DNA of 64,000 nucleotides from Pseudomonas sp. Os17 (GTDB lineage: Bacteria > Pseudomonadota > Gammaproteobacteria > Pseudomonadales > Pseudomonadaceae). The notes under the pieces are model-generated. The model did not search any database and had not been told where the DNA came from. It was given only the letters and a program-made list of their open reading frames with translations. The DNA lies in contig NZ_AP014627.1 of NCBI RefSeq assembly GCF_001547895.1, positions 3,723,501 to 3,787,500 of the forward strand. The letters are read 5' to 3'. Of the stretch, positions 1-12,900 are shown piece after piece; position 1 is the first letter of the stretch, and each line of letters starts with the position of its first letter. The translations under genes were made by a program, and so were the position numbers.

Positions 1-816
1 TGCGCCTATGAACTAGATAACAACCCGCCACTGGACCCACAGGCTGAGTCTTGGTTTCAACAAGCGCGCATTCTAGAAAAAACACACGGGGTTAAGGATT
101 GGAAAAAAATAGTGAGGCTTTATGAGCAAGCCATTGCCAAGGATCATTGGAAAGCCATGCACAACTTGGCCGGCCTTTATCGTACGGGTTGGCCCGGAAG
201 GCCTGGCGTTGAACAAGACACCGGCAAGATGCTCGATCTCTATGAGCGCATGGTGAAGCTTAAAGTACCACTGGGTTACTACAATTGGTCCGTTATTACT
301 GAACGTGGGAAAGGAGTCCTAAAATCTGAGCGGATGGCTGCCTCATATCTTTTTCAAGCGGCACAATTAGGCAGCCCCTTAGCACAAGCTCAAATAGGTC
401 AATATTTTGCTTATGCGCTGCCGAGACACAAACAAGATGATGACATGGCGGAACGTTACTATCGGTGCGCAGGTGCTCAGGAAGACCCTGAAGCGATTCT
501 AAAGACAGCTAGCTTTTATCAGATCGCCAAAAAAAACAAACCTCGTGCCCTGTTCTACTATCAGCGAGCAGCATCTTTAGGAAGCTCTATCGCCCTCGAT
601 AATTTACAGGGAGCATTCGAACCAACCCCTAGACCAATCCATAACTTTGGATATAAGCCAGACGAAAACCTCTATGAGCTTTACTCAAGCTTATCCAAGG
701 AACTTGATGAGAATCCAAACCTACGCTTCCCCAACCTCATGAAAGACCACCCTCTCCCCCCACACCCCACCCAAGGCTTCGACGCCGAACACCCGGACCG
801 CAGGCCGGAACTATAA
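1..816 (+). CDS. Sel1-repeat (TPR-like) protein, 5'-truncated by window edge
   Basis: The reading frame is open from base 1, so the gene begins outside the window; the GTG at 112 is only an internal codon. The visible 271 residues contain several degenerate Sel1-like helical repeats, seen as alternating A-x-x-x-L/Y and G-x-x-x-A patterns (for example around KAMHNLAGLY, SPLAQAQIGQY and RALFYYQRAASLG). Such repeats are protein-interaction scaffolds. The C-terminal tail is Pro/His-rich. Base composition is clearly lower in GC than the following genes until about base 720, which suggests a different origin. Similar Sel1 proteins in pseudomonads often lie in accessory islands; a DUF6396-type C-terminus is possible but not shown. 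It converges on the pdtA-like gene. Function unknown. Confidence 0.7.
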   Translation, partial: CAYELDNNPPLDPQAESWFQQARILEKTHGVKDWKKIVRLYEQAIAKDHWKAMHNLAGLYRTGWPGRPGVEQDTGKMLDLYERMVKLKVPLGYYNWSVITERGKGVLKSERMAASYLFQAAQLGSPLAQAQIGQYFAYALPRHKQDDDMAERYYRCAGAQEDPEAILKTASFYQIAKKNKPRALFYYQRAASLGSSIALDNLQGAFEPTPRPIHNFGYKPDENLYELYSSLSKELDENPNLRFPNLMKDHPLPPHPTQGFDAEHPDRRPEL

Positions 817-890
817 GCAAACCGTCATGAACGCCGCCCCCCGCTCTTCCCTCTCCGCCAACCATCACCACACCCCCTTCCCATCAGCCC

Positions 891-921
891 AAAAAAAGGG
901 GGCGATCAACGATCGCCCCCC
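891..921 (-). terminator. Rho-independent terminator of the pdtA-like gene
   Basis: A perfect hairpin GGGGGCGATC-AAC-GATCGCCCCC lies about 25 bases beyond the stop codon of the minus-strand exoprotein gene. It is followed in the minus direction by a run of seven T (A-run at 891-897 on the plus strand). Confidence 0.85.
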
Positions 922-944
922 AAGCGTGCTACCACGAGAGATTC

Positions 945-3900
945 CTACAGTGTCAGTTGCCCACGCTCCTCATCGGTCAGGCGCGCCCGGGCCTGGTCGC
1001 TCAAGGGGCCGGCGCCCAGGACCTGCACCGGGCTGTCGGGGTTGTAGCCCGGGGCGCGGCTGGCTTCTTCGCGCTGGCGTTGCACCGGCTCGGAGCCAAA
1101 GCCCAGCACTTCCACGGTGACGATCGACGCCCGGCCCTGCTTGGCCGCCGCCTGCTGGTTGCGGGCGGCATCTTCCGCGGCCTGGGACGCGGCGGAGCCG
1201 GCGGCGCTGGCCGAGGTCATGGCGCCGGTGTTGACGGTGGCGCTCACCGGCACTCCGGAGGACTTGCCCTGGGTCTGGATGTTCGCCGCGTTGACCACCC
1301 GCAGCGCGGCAATGTTGACGTTGCCCGACACGCGAATCCCCGCCTCGCCGGCGTCGATGGTGCCCAGGGGCGCGATCAGGTCGATGTCGCCGGCCGGCAC
1401 CTCGGGAATCGGGTTGAGGGTAGCGATCCCCGCCCCGGTGCTGGGCACCGACGGCGACAGGCCGACATTGCCCCAGTTGTCATAGACCCGTTTGGGCGGG
1501 GTGTAGACCACGGTGGTCTTGGAACCCCGGCCGGCGTTGATGTCGCCGGCCGCCGACCAGCCCATGATCGAGCCGCCGAAGGTGGTCATGATCCGGCTCT
1601 GGCCCAGGAGGATGCTGCCCAGGGAGTACAGCTGGATGTCCCCCGCGCCCTGGGTGATGACCCCCGCCGACGCCGGTGGCGCGGTGCCTTCGATGCCGAA
1701 GGTCTGGTTGCCGCCCGGGGTCAGCATCTGGATATTGCCGCCAAAGTTGGTGTGCACCCCGGCACCGCCGAACAGGGTGATGTCGCCCTTGTAGGTGATG
1801 GGGTTGCCGGCCACGTCGCTGCTCGGGAACAGCGCGGCAATCGCCGCCCGGCCCCGGGCGTAGCTGCCCTGGCGCACACCGCCTTCCTGGTTGTACTCGC
1901 GGCCGGCGGCCTTGAGCTCGGCGAAATACACCTCGCGGGCGAACACCCGCTGCTGCTCGGCCGGCAGCGCCGCGTAATAGGCCCGGGCCTGGGCGCTGTC
2001 GCCGACGAAACCGAAGCGCGCGCCCAGCCAGCCCAACAGTTCGCTGTCATAGGTCTTGGCCACCTTGCCAGCCGACAGGCTCTCGCCGGGCTGGGCCAGA
2101 TTGGCCGGCTCCAGGTAGGCCGCGACGAAACGGCGGAAGTCCGGGCCGTTGGCGCCGAACCCGGCCTGCATCACGATGCTCGCCCCGGGTCGGCTGTCCC
2201 CCGGTGCCACGGCGCCGAGGCTGGTGACGCTGACCTTGTCCTCCATCAGGATGTTGCGCCCCGCCGTCAGCTCCAGGGTGCCGGGGCCGGCGACGTTGAA
2301 GCTGCTGTAGAGGATGTCGCGGCCGGCACTGACCACCGAGATATCGTTGGGGTTGTCGTGCACGAACAGGTTGCCGGCAAAGCTGTAGCCGCCGAACTCC
2401 TTCTCGCCGCCCGTGGCACCGCCCAGTGGCGTGCCGCTGCTGACGATATCGCGCCCGGCCATCATCCACACCGGGCCTGCGCCGGCATGGTAGGTCTGCC
2501 CGTTACGCGGATCTTCCATGGTGGTGATGGTCAGTCTGCGCCCGCTGTTGACCCCCAGCAGGTCTCCGCTCAATGCATAGAAGCGCGCCGGCTCCTGGGG
2601 GTTGCGCCACTGCAGGCTGGCGCTGTCGGGGCCAAAGGCGAACAACGGGGCAACGCCGATCTTGACCCGGCTGCCGTCGCTGGACAGGTTGCCACTGCCC
2701 AAGACCTCGACGCCGTTGAGGAAGCCGACGAATGCCGGTTTCCAGATCGTCGCCAGGCTGTCCGGCGCCGCGCTGGAGCGGCTGATGCTGAGGTCGCCAC
2801 CGTAGATCGAATTGCCCGCCAACAGTTGCAACTGCCCCAGGTTCGAAGGCGCCAGCACCAGAGCCCTGAGAGGCCCCAGGTTGCCCGCGTCCATGACCGA
2901 GGCCCGGCCGTAATACAGGCTGCCGCTGGCGGCGACAGCGCGCAATGTCGCGGGATAGACCGCCGCCATATCGGTTTCCGTGGTCTGGGTCAGCGGCGTG
3001 AGGTTGCCCCCGGCGGAGAACAGGTCCACCGCCGTGCGTTCGCTCCACAGGCTGAACCAGCTTTGCCCGATGCCGTTGACCGCCCCGCTCTTGAAGGCTT
3101 GGGCATTCATCTGCGGAGCACGCCCCGGGTCGGCCACATCCTGTAGCACCAGGTCGCCGCGGGTGGCCAGGCTGAAAGTGGCGTCTCCCGGCAACAGGCT
3201 CAAGCCCCCGGTGGCGATGGCCGAGGTGGCGCGAAGTGGCTCGTAGGCGCGGACCTCGCTCGGGCTCTGATCCACCCGCTGGTTGCCATAACGCAGGGTC
3301 AGGGCGCCCAGGGCGCCGCCGCTCAGTTGGGCATGGCCGCGCACATCCACCAGGGCGCCATTGAGATGGCCCTGGGTGATCTGGCTGCCCGGATTGAGCA
3401 CCCCACCGACCCGCAGGTTGAGATCACCACCCCCGGTCAGTTGCAGGCTGCCATCGGCCGCCACCCGCCCGGTGCTGCCTACCGCCAGCACCAGCCCCTG
3501 GCTGCGGGGGCTGATGTTTTGCGCCATGGAGTCCGCCGCCAGCGGCCGGAGAATCCCGCCGTCGCCCCCGACCTCGACATTCAGGTTGCCGCCGCCCAGG
3601 GTGCCGAACCCGGTGAACCCCAACAGCTGGTCGGCGGCGCCCTGGTTCATGTTGGGGGCGTAGGAGCCGAAGTTGATCCACCAGGCGGTGGCTTGCGCCT
3701 GGCTGCCGCTCACGCCGTTGCCCTGGCGCCACAACCAGTTGCCGACGTTGGCCGAATCCTGCCCCAGGTCGCTGTTGACCGGGCGCTGCTGGTTGCTCGT
3801 CGCCAGGCTGGTGATGTTGCCGGTCAGGTTGCCCCCCACCTTCAGCAACAGGTTGCCGCCACCGTCCGGGTACCAGGCACGGTACAGGCTGTCGGGACCG

Positions 3901-6900
3901 CCATTGACCAGCTTCTCGTTGCCTCCGGCGATGTTGCCCAGCACCTTGTCGTTGCTGCCCAGGGCCCGTGGGCGGTTGTAAGGGTCGTTGGCCGCGGTGC
4001 CGGTGGAAGAACTGCCCGCGGTGTAGACACCAAACAGCGACTCCATGCTCAGGTTGCCCGCGGCCAGCAGGTCGAGGTCCGCCGCCCCGGTACGGATCAC
4101 GCTGAAGCGGGTGCTGCCCCCCGCCAACAGGGTGTACTCATCGCCCCCCGAGGCGCAGTACCCCAGGTAGTCCTCGCAGATGCCGGGATAGGCTTCGTCG
4201 AAATCGATCGGCTGGCCCACCCGGCTGTCGTCGCCGAACCATCCCAGGGAGCCCTCCTCGGTCCAGACCAGGGTGCCCTGGCCGAACATCCCGTAGTGGC
4301 TGTCGGCCAGACGCAGGTGACCGCTCAAGGGCTTGGGCTGCAGCAGGCGGCTGTCGGCGGCCTCGGTGTCGGCCCCCGCCACCAGGCGTATCGACCAGGA
4401 CTGGGCACCTTCTGCGAGCATCGGCGCCACCGCCCAGTTCTTGCCTTGGCGGCCGGAGTCCTGGGCCCGCAGTTGTACCGAGGTCGCGCCCCCCGGCAAC
4501 TTGACGTCGGTGCCCGCGGGCAACAGCGCGCCACGCAGCAGCGGCTTGTTGCCACTGAGGGTGACCATCTCCCTGCTGCCCAGGCGCCCGGGCAGTGGCA
4601 CGCCCTTGGGCCAGGTCAGAGACGCGACGCTGGCGTCGCTGCCCAGCAGGTAACCGGCATCCAGGGTGCTGCCGGCAGCCAGGGTCTGGCCCTGGCTCAA
4701 GAGCGTGCCCGCGGCGAACAGCACATTGCCCGAAGCGTCGCGCACCGCTGCCGCCAGCACGGTCCCCGCCGGCAACACCAATGGCTGATTGAGGGTCGCC
4801 GCCACCGGCAGGCGGGTGCCCGCCGGCAGGGTCTGGGCCTTGATCGGCAGATCGAAATTGAGGATCGAGCCGGCCGGGAAGCGGCTGCCATCGGCCAGGG
4901 TCACGCCGGTGCCCGGCACCACCTGGACGCCGCCGGTGTAGTCGATACCGGCCAACAGCACCCAACCGTTGTCATCGTCGGTCGGCGGCGGTGGCGCAAA
5001 GCCGTCGTTGATGCTGCCGTAGATATTCAGGTCGCCGCCGGCGCGCAGGGTCAGGCTGCCCACCTCGCCCGAACCGTAGACATTGTCGTCCTTGCGGGTA
5101 TGGGGATTGAGACTGGCGTAGCGATAACCGGACAGATCGAGATCGCCCTGCACCACCAGATCGCCATCCGCGGTTTTGCTGACGATTTCCACCCCGGGCC
5201 GCAGGTGCAAGGCATCGGCGTAGGTCGCGTTGTTCAGGCCGGCGAGCTTGTTCTGCAGCAGGTCGCTGTTCTGCAGCGCGGCGTTGATGAACGCCGTGCT
5301 CAAGTCATGTTTCTTTGTCAGATAGTCCTGGGTGATTTCCTGGTAGGGACGACCGCTGACGGCGTCGTTCTTCTGCGGCGCATCGTCATAACTGACCATG
5401 CCGTTGACCGCGATCGAACGCGCGCCCCGGATATCCAGCCGGCCACGGGCGTCGATGTCGATGTCGTTGCTGCTGCCGTCCGGCTTGAACAGCCGCGGCG
5501 CATTCAGCTCCAGGGTGCCGCGGCTGCGGCCGTCGTTCTGCCCCGCGGCGCTGCCCACGGCCACGTCGGTGCCATGGCGCAGGTCGATGCGCGCGCCATC
5601 GGCCAGGGTCAGCCGGCCCAGGCCGGAGCCGAGCACCACCGTGGCACGGTTGGGCGAGTCGATGATCTTGCCGTAGCTGTCCACCCGCAGCCGGCTGCCG
5701 TGGGCATCGAGCACCGCGCCGGCCTCCAGGGTCAGGCCGTTGCCTGCCGCCAGGTTGATGCTCCCGACCCGCTCGCCGCTGGCGTCGATCAGGCCATTGA
5801 CCCGCAGGCTGCCGTGGTCCACCGAGACATTGACGCTGTTGGCCTTGACCCCGTTGCCGATGCTCAGGTCGCCCTGCTTGAGCTGAAAGCTGCGCGCACC
5901 AAAGACCTGGCCCTGGTTCAGGCGCTGGTTGAGCGCGGCGAACTGCTCGTCCAGGGTGCCGCTGCCGCCCAGGCGCTGCGCCTGGATTTCCACCGCGCCC
6001 CCCAGGTACGGCACCTGGGTGCCGCCGGCATCGTAAGAGCCGCTGCTGGCGCCGAGGAGCTTGCCGGCCAGGTCCACCTGCCCGGCAGCACTGTCCAGCG
6101 CCACCGCCCGCAACTTGCCGGCCTGGTTGTTGCTGGCCGAGAGATCGATGGTCGCGCCGGCGGCCTGCAGTACATTGCCGGCGCGGCTTTCCAGCAGCAC
6201 TTCGCCACCGGCGCCGTAGCGGGTCAGGTCGTTGAAGGCAATAGCCCGGCCCGCCACGTCGATCAGCGAGCCGTCGGTCAGGCTGACATCCCCCCGAGCC
6301 CCCAGGGTCACCTTGCCGCTGGGCAGCACCACGGCGCTGGCCAGACGGATGCTGTCGCCCTGCAGGGACAGTTCCGCGCCCTGGCCATTGGCGGTGCCAC
6401 GGGGCCCGGCCGAGGCGCTGATATCGATGGCGCCGCCGGCGGTGATGCGGTTCACCGAGCCGGCCTCACCGGTCATCAACGGGGTGAGGATGTTCAGGTT
6501 GCCGCCGCTGTAGGCAAAGCCCTTGACCGGGTCGTAGGCGCCCTGGCTCTGGTAGACCGCGAGGCTGCCCTTGTGGTTGGCGGTGATGCGCTGGCTGGCG
6601 TTCAGGTCGACGTTGGCAAAACCCAGGGCCAGGCGGTCGAAGGTTTGGGTCGAGCTGGGCTGGGCAAAGGCGCCATAGCCGAACTCGATGCGCTCGGCGT
6701 TGACCTCCAGGCGCCCGCTGCCGGTTCCGGCGCCCCCGGCCACCACCGCCCCGGCGGGCGTCTGCCCCCCCTGCCAGATCAGGTTGGCGGTGTGGATGCG
6801 CGCCACGTCGCTGGCCTCCCCGGCACCATAGATCGCCGGGGTGGAGAGCATCAGGTTGCTCAGCAGCGACTTGCCGGTCAGCGGGTCATAGGTGTCCAGG

Positions 6901-9900
6901 GTGGTGCTGCCATAGAAGTTGAACGCGTCGCGGGCCGAGAGCTGCAAGGTTTCCAGGGCCGGCGCGCCGAACCGGGTGTCGCCGTGCAGCAGGCGGTCGA
7001 GCACTTGCTGGGTCAGGGTCATGCCGCTGGGCAGCCGGCCGCCGGCCGCCGCGGCCGCCAAGGCTTCGGGGCTGCCGACATTGATCGTGTTCAAGCCCAG
7101 GTTCAGATGCCGGGTGCCGTAGCTCAGCTGGTCACCCAACTCGAAGTTCCTGTCGCTCAAGGCAACGATGCTGCCTTCGGAGTACAAGGCGGTCTGCCCG
7201 CTGCAAGGCGGGCTGGCGCAGCTGCCCAGCTTGATGCCGCCGCTGGTGCCTGAGGCCTTGCCCTTGTTGATCACATTCAGCAGGCCGTTGGACACCGCCA
7301 GCACGTTGGCCATCTGGTAGGTGAAACCGTCACGCGCGTCGTAGCTGGCCTTGCCCCGGCCGATGCTGTTGATCGAGGCGCCCTGCTCCACGACGATCGC
7401 CCCGGTATTGCTCACCAGGAACACTTCAGGGGCGGCCAGGGTCGCGCCCTCGCGCAGGGTGATCGAGCCCTTGGCGGCATTCAGGCCCTCGGCCAGGGTG
7501 ATGAAGTTGCCGGGCTGGCCATACTTGATCAGGGTCATGCCGCCGAGCATCAGGCGCGCGGCGCCCAGGGCATTGAGGCTCTCGGCCTCCAGGGTCACGC
7601 CGGCAAAACCGCTGGTGGCCGACCTGCCGGCCGCAACCACCTCGATATCGCCGTTGCCCATGTTCAGCACCGCCACGGTGCCGCCGTAGCCCCCGGCAGC
7701 GGCATCGAAGCGGCCGATGCCCTGGAAGGAGAAGGCCTGCGCACCGGCCCCCGGTTGCAGGGCCAGCTTGAGGGTCTTGGCATCCACCGGCAACATCGGC
7801 CGCGGCACCCCGAGCTTGGCCGCATCGGCCAGGGCAAATTGGGCGTAGCCGGTTTCGTTGTATTGCGAATAGCGGCGCAAGGTGTCGGCCGAGGTCAGGA
7901 TCAACTGGCTGGCGACGCTGTTGCTGATTCCGGTATGGGCGATCGACAAACGCCCGGCGGTGGACCAGGAGCCATTGCGCAACTGCTGCGTGGCGCCTTC
8001 GCTGCCCAGCCCGGCCAGGCCATTGATCTCGACCCGGAAGGCTCCCGGCATCAGTGCATAGGTGGACGGCATCAGGGTGTAGGTGCCCGCCGCCAGCCCG
8101 GGCACCCCGGCGCCGATGCTGATCTGCTGGCCGATCAGCGGGTCCACCGCGCCACCCTCCGGCGCCACGGGCGCATAGCCCGGCTGCACCCCGGGGACAA
8201 TGGCGTAGATCGGGTTGCTGCCCAGGCCCGGGAGGACAAAGCTGCCGTTGGCGCCAATCTGCACCAGCGGGCTGTAGCGGGCATCGGTGGAGCCGCCGCG
8301 CCCGGAGACGAACCCGGCGCCCAGCAGCTCGCCGCCGCCAGACAGGTCCACGGTGGCGTCGGGCAGCACCTGCACCGACTTGCCACCGAGGATCACCCCG
8401 ACGCTCAGGTCGCTGTTTTCATTCGCCAGGGAGCCCTGGCCGAGGAAGGTCACGGTCTTGCCGTTGTACTTGTAGATTTGCCCGTCGACCGTGCCGCCGT
8501 AGGGCAGCACCAGGCCCTTGCCGCTGACCGAGGTCAGGCTGCCGGGCAGCAGCTCGACCTTGCTCGAGCCCAGGTTGCCGATCTCGATCAGGCCCAGGGG
8601 CGCGCGCACCACCCCGCCCTGCTTGATGGTGGCGGCGCCCAGTTGCAGGCGCCCGAAAGCCGAATAGGGCACGGCGCTCTGGCCGTTGCCGGTGCGGCCG
8701 ATGGTCAGGGTCCGCGCAGGGTCGAAGTTGATGCTGACGCCCGAGGCGTCATTGAGGTAGCCGGCCAGCACCCGGGCCCCGACCTCGGTGGCCGGGTACA
8801 GTTGCGCCGCCCGCAGGGTCATGTCGCCGTGGGTCAGCAACTGGGTGCTGATGCCCTTGGCGATGACGTCCGCGCCGGCACCGGCGAGGAAACGCAAATC
8901 GCCCTGGCTGGTCAGTTGCACGTCATCGAAGCCACGACGCTCGACACCGACCAGGCTGCTGTCCGCCTGGATCAGGTTGCCCTTGCTGCCGAACACCACG
9001 TTGCCGCGCACATCGATCAGTTGGGCGCTGGCATTGAACCGGGCCTGGGTGACCCGTTGCGACGGCGTGCCGGTGGAGACCGGGCGCAGGTACTGGTCCT
9101 TGGCCTCCGGCGGCGCGAGGATGCCTGCCAGCAGCAGGTACGGCGCCGACAGGTTGACCCGGGAGTTGGCCGCGGCGCCCTCGCTCAGGTTCAGCGCGCC
9201 GCTGTACAGGCGCAGGCTCTGGCCCATGTTCAGCGACACATCGCCGTCAAAGCTCAGCAGGCCGTTGCTCAGCAACGCCAGATTGTCGAAACCGCCGGCG
9301 CGGACCTGATCCACCCCGAGGCGCCCATGACCGTATTCCAGGCCCGCGGCCGCCGCCTCGGCACTGTCCGGCAACGTGCTGCCCTGGTGGACCTGGCTGA
9401 GCACCAGTTCCCGCGCCTTGAGCACCCGGTCGTTGACCGCGTTCTTGATGTAGTACGGGCTTTCCAGGGCCAGGGACAAGCTGCCCCCCGCCGCCCCGGC
9501 GCCGCCGGCCCGGGCGACGAAGCTGCCGTCCAGGTACAGGCCGTTGTTGGAGGCGAAGCTGATGCTGCCACCGTTGCTGGCCACCTGCACCCGGCCCTGG
9601 CCGGGAATGTCCAGGGCCGCCTGGGCGCCGGAAGCCTCAAGGCGCGCGCCCTCGCGCACCACCACGAACAGATCGCTGGCCTTGGCGATGCCGGTGGCCA
9701 GGTCGATCTCGCCGCCGATGGCGATCTTGCCGCCATCGCGCACCTGGCCGTATTGGCGCCCGCGGTTGTCCACCGCGCTCACCGCCCGCGCCGCGACATC
9801 GATCAGCGCCTGTTCGCCAACCCAGATCGACCGCCCATGACCGGCGGCATTGGCCGCTTCAGCGCTGGCCGGCGGCAGGCTCAGGCCACCGAGGCTGACG

Positions 9901-12900
9901 CTGCCGCCCCAGGCATTGAGGGTGCCGTTCATGGTCAGTTGGCCGACGCTGCGCAGGTTGATCGCCTGCCCCGGGTCGACGCTGATCACCGCGCCCTGCC
10001 CCACGTTCAACGCGGTGCTGGCCAGTTGGGCAGCCGTGGCGTACTGATTGCCGGCGCTCAGGGTCAGCCCGGCGCCACGGCGCTGGGTCAACACGCCCTT
10101 GAGCGGATCCTGCTGGTACAGCTCCGGCAGCCAGCGTTCCAGCACCGTGGCCGGGTCGCTGCCGGTGGCACTGCTGCCGGCCTGGGCCCCGACGCGGTAG
10201 ACCGGCAGGTTGACCTCGACCTTGGCGCCGTCGGCCACGGTCAGGCCTTCGTTGCCGGTGATGTCGTAGGCGCCGAAGCCCTTGTTGAAGAAGCCTTCGG
10301 CCAGTTGCAGGGTGCCGGCTTGCGCGGCGACATCCTTGGCACCGATCAGCACCTTGTGCGCCTGCAAGGCCAGGGTGCCGCCGCCGTTGACCCCATAGCC
10401 GCGCAGCTCGCCGTTCAGGTCGAGCTTGCCGTCGGCGGCCAGGGTCACGTCGCCGCCCTTGCCGCCCGTGGCCTTGCCGTCGTAGCCGAGGCTGGCACCG
10501 GAGCTGGCGTCCACCAGGGTGCCGTTGCCCAGGTTGAGGTCGCCGCTGCTGCGCAACGACAGCTTGCCGCCGTTGATAAAGGCCAGGCCGCTGTTGTCCG
10601 CAGGGTCCAGGGCCAGGTTGCTCCAGCGCCCGGACACGTCGAGCTTGACCCCGGCGGCCACATCGACCCGGGCCTGGGCGCCGCCGCTGGGCGCGAGGAT
10701 CACGTCGCCGACCACGAAGTTGCGGTTTACATCCACCTGCTTCAGCACGTTGCCGGCGTTGAGGCTGCCGCCATGGGCGGTCAGGTTGGCATTGAGCTGC
10801 ACCTGGGGCCCGAACAGGGTGATGTCGCCACCGTCGGCCACCTTCAGCGCGCCGTTGACCTGGATCTGCTGCTTGGCGCCAACCTTGATCGCCCCCAGCT
10901 GGAAACCGTTGAGCTGATCGCTGTCGAGCACCAACTGGCCCTGGCGATTGGCCGGCAGGGCCGTGGCGAGATCCAGGCCGTCGGCGATCTTCTGCTGGTT
11001 GCCGGCGATCAGCACCTGATCGGTGCTGGCCCCCAGGGCATAGCCCAGGGTGCCGGTGGTCTTGTTGTAGATCGGCGTGTAGTTGCCAATGATCAGTTGC
11101 GCGCGCTGGGCCGCGGCCTTGTGCGACTGCTGGTAGCCGTCGAGCTTGACGTTGGGCGCCTGGGTCTGGCGGTCGCCCTTGAACACCTCACTGATCAACT
11201 GGCCTTCGAGCACCGCATTGCCGGTGCCGATCACCAGCTTGCCGGCGTCGCGGCCCACGGTATAACCGGCTTCGTAGCGGCGCTGCTGGGCGATCAGCGG
11301 GTTGTAGTAGTAATCGGTGCGGCCCCAGCGCGGGCTGCTGTCCACGTAACCCTTGTAGATACCGGTGTAGAGCAGGTCCCCCGGGGCCCGGGAGAGTTCG
11401 TACAGGCGCCCGTCCACGCCCTTGAGCCAGGTCTGCTGGATGTAACCGGCCTGCACGTCGACGGTGCCACCGGAGAGGTTCAACTGGGCGCCGGACTGGG
11501 TCACCACGTCCTTGCCGGTGAAGGTCAGGGTGCCGCCCTGGGCCATCCACTCGCCGATATTGTGGCCCTGGGTGCCCAGGTAGCCGCCCACTTCCAGCAG
11601 GCCACCGGCGGTGTACCAGCGGTCGGTGGCGTAGCCGTTGGTGCCGGCCGGGACGAACACCAGCTCGCGCAGATCGACCCAGACGTCGTTGTTGATCAAC
11701 TGGCCGCTGTCGCGGTTGCCCGCCGAGTCGCGCTGCTCGTTGCCCTGGACGTTGATCTTGATGGTGTTGGACTCCATCGCCACCTTGACCCCGACCGCGC
11801 CGGCGACATCGATCACCGCGCCGTCGCGCACCAGGCTGCGCTGCCCGGCGCTGACCGCCACCTGGCCACCGGTGGCCAGGGTGATGGAGCCGTTCTGGAA
11901 GTCCACGGTGCCACCGCTGACGATCTCCACCCGCGACTGGTCGCTGCGGTCGGCGACGCTGCTGAGGTTGTTGAACTGGCCGGTGATCAGGTTGGTCGGG
12001 GTGCCGTCGAGGTTGATCTGGCCATTGTTGCGCTGGCTGTCCAGGGCGGTGCTGCCACTGCTGTCCAGCAGGATCGCGGTGGTGCTGCCCTGCCCCAGGG
12101 TCACGCTGCCGGTGCCGTCGCTGGCGGCATTGAGCAAGTGAATCGTGCCGCGGGTGTCCACCGAGGTGCTGGCCAGGGCCACGCCGTTCTGCTGCACCCG
12201 GTGCCCGGTGAGGGTGATGTCGCCGGTCGACGCCATGATCAGGCCGCTGTTGCTGACGTTGCCGGCGCTGCTGCCGGGCTTGAGCGCGGTGGCGACTTCA
12301 TTGCCGCGGGTGGTCGAATGCTGGTTGCCACTGGTGCCGACCCCACGGCGGATGTAGAAACTGTCACCCGCGGCCAGGGTGGTCTGGCCCTTGGCGGTGA
12401 CGATGGTGCCGGCGTTCTCCACCTCCGCGCCCAGCAGCAAGGCGTAGCCACCGGATTCGGTGGAGCTGGCCGCCGGGTGGGTCTGGATCAGCGCGCCGCG
12501 CTGCACCTGGACCTTGCCCAGGGCGTCGGTGAAGGTCGGCTGGGTGCCGTTGGCGTCGACATAGAGCCCGCGCTGGGTGAACTGCTCGTCGCTGATGCTG
12601 GCCGCGGCCGCCACCAGGTTGCGCACGTTGACCTGGCTGGTGCCGCTGAAGATCACCCCGTTGCGGTTCATGATCATCACCGTGCCGGCGCCCTTGATCT
12701 GGCCCTGGATCTCGCTGGGCCGACCGTTGGGGTCATTGACCTTGTTCAGCAGCGCCCAGTTGGACTGCTGCTGGAAGTCGACCGTGGTGTTGCGCCCGAC
12801 GTTGAAGGTTTCCCAGTTGAGGATGGCCTTGTCGGCGGTCTGCTCGATGGTCACCGTGGTCTTGCCACCGGACTGGCTCTGCACCGGCCCCTTGGCGTTG

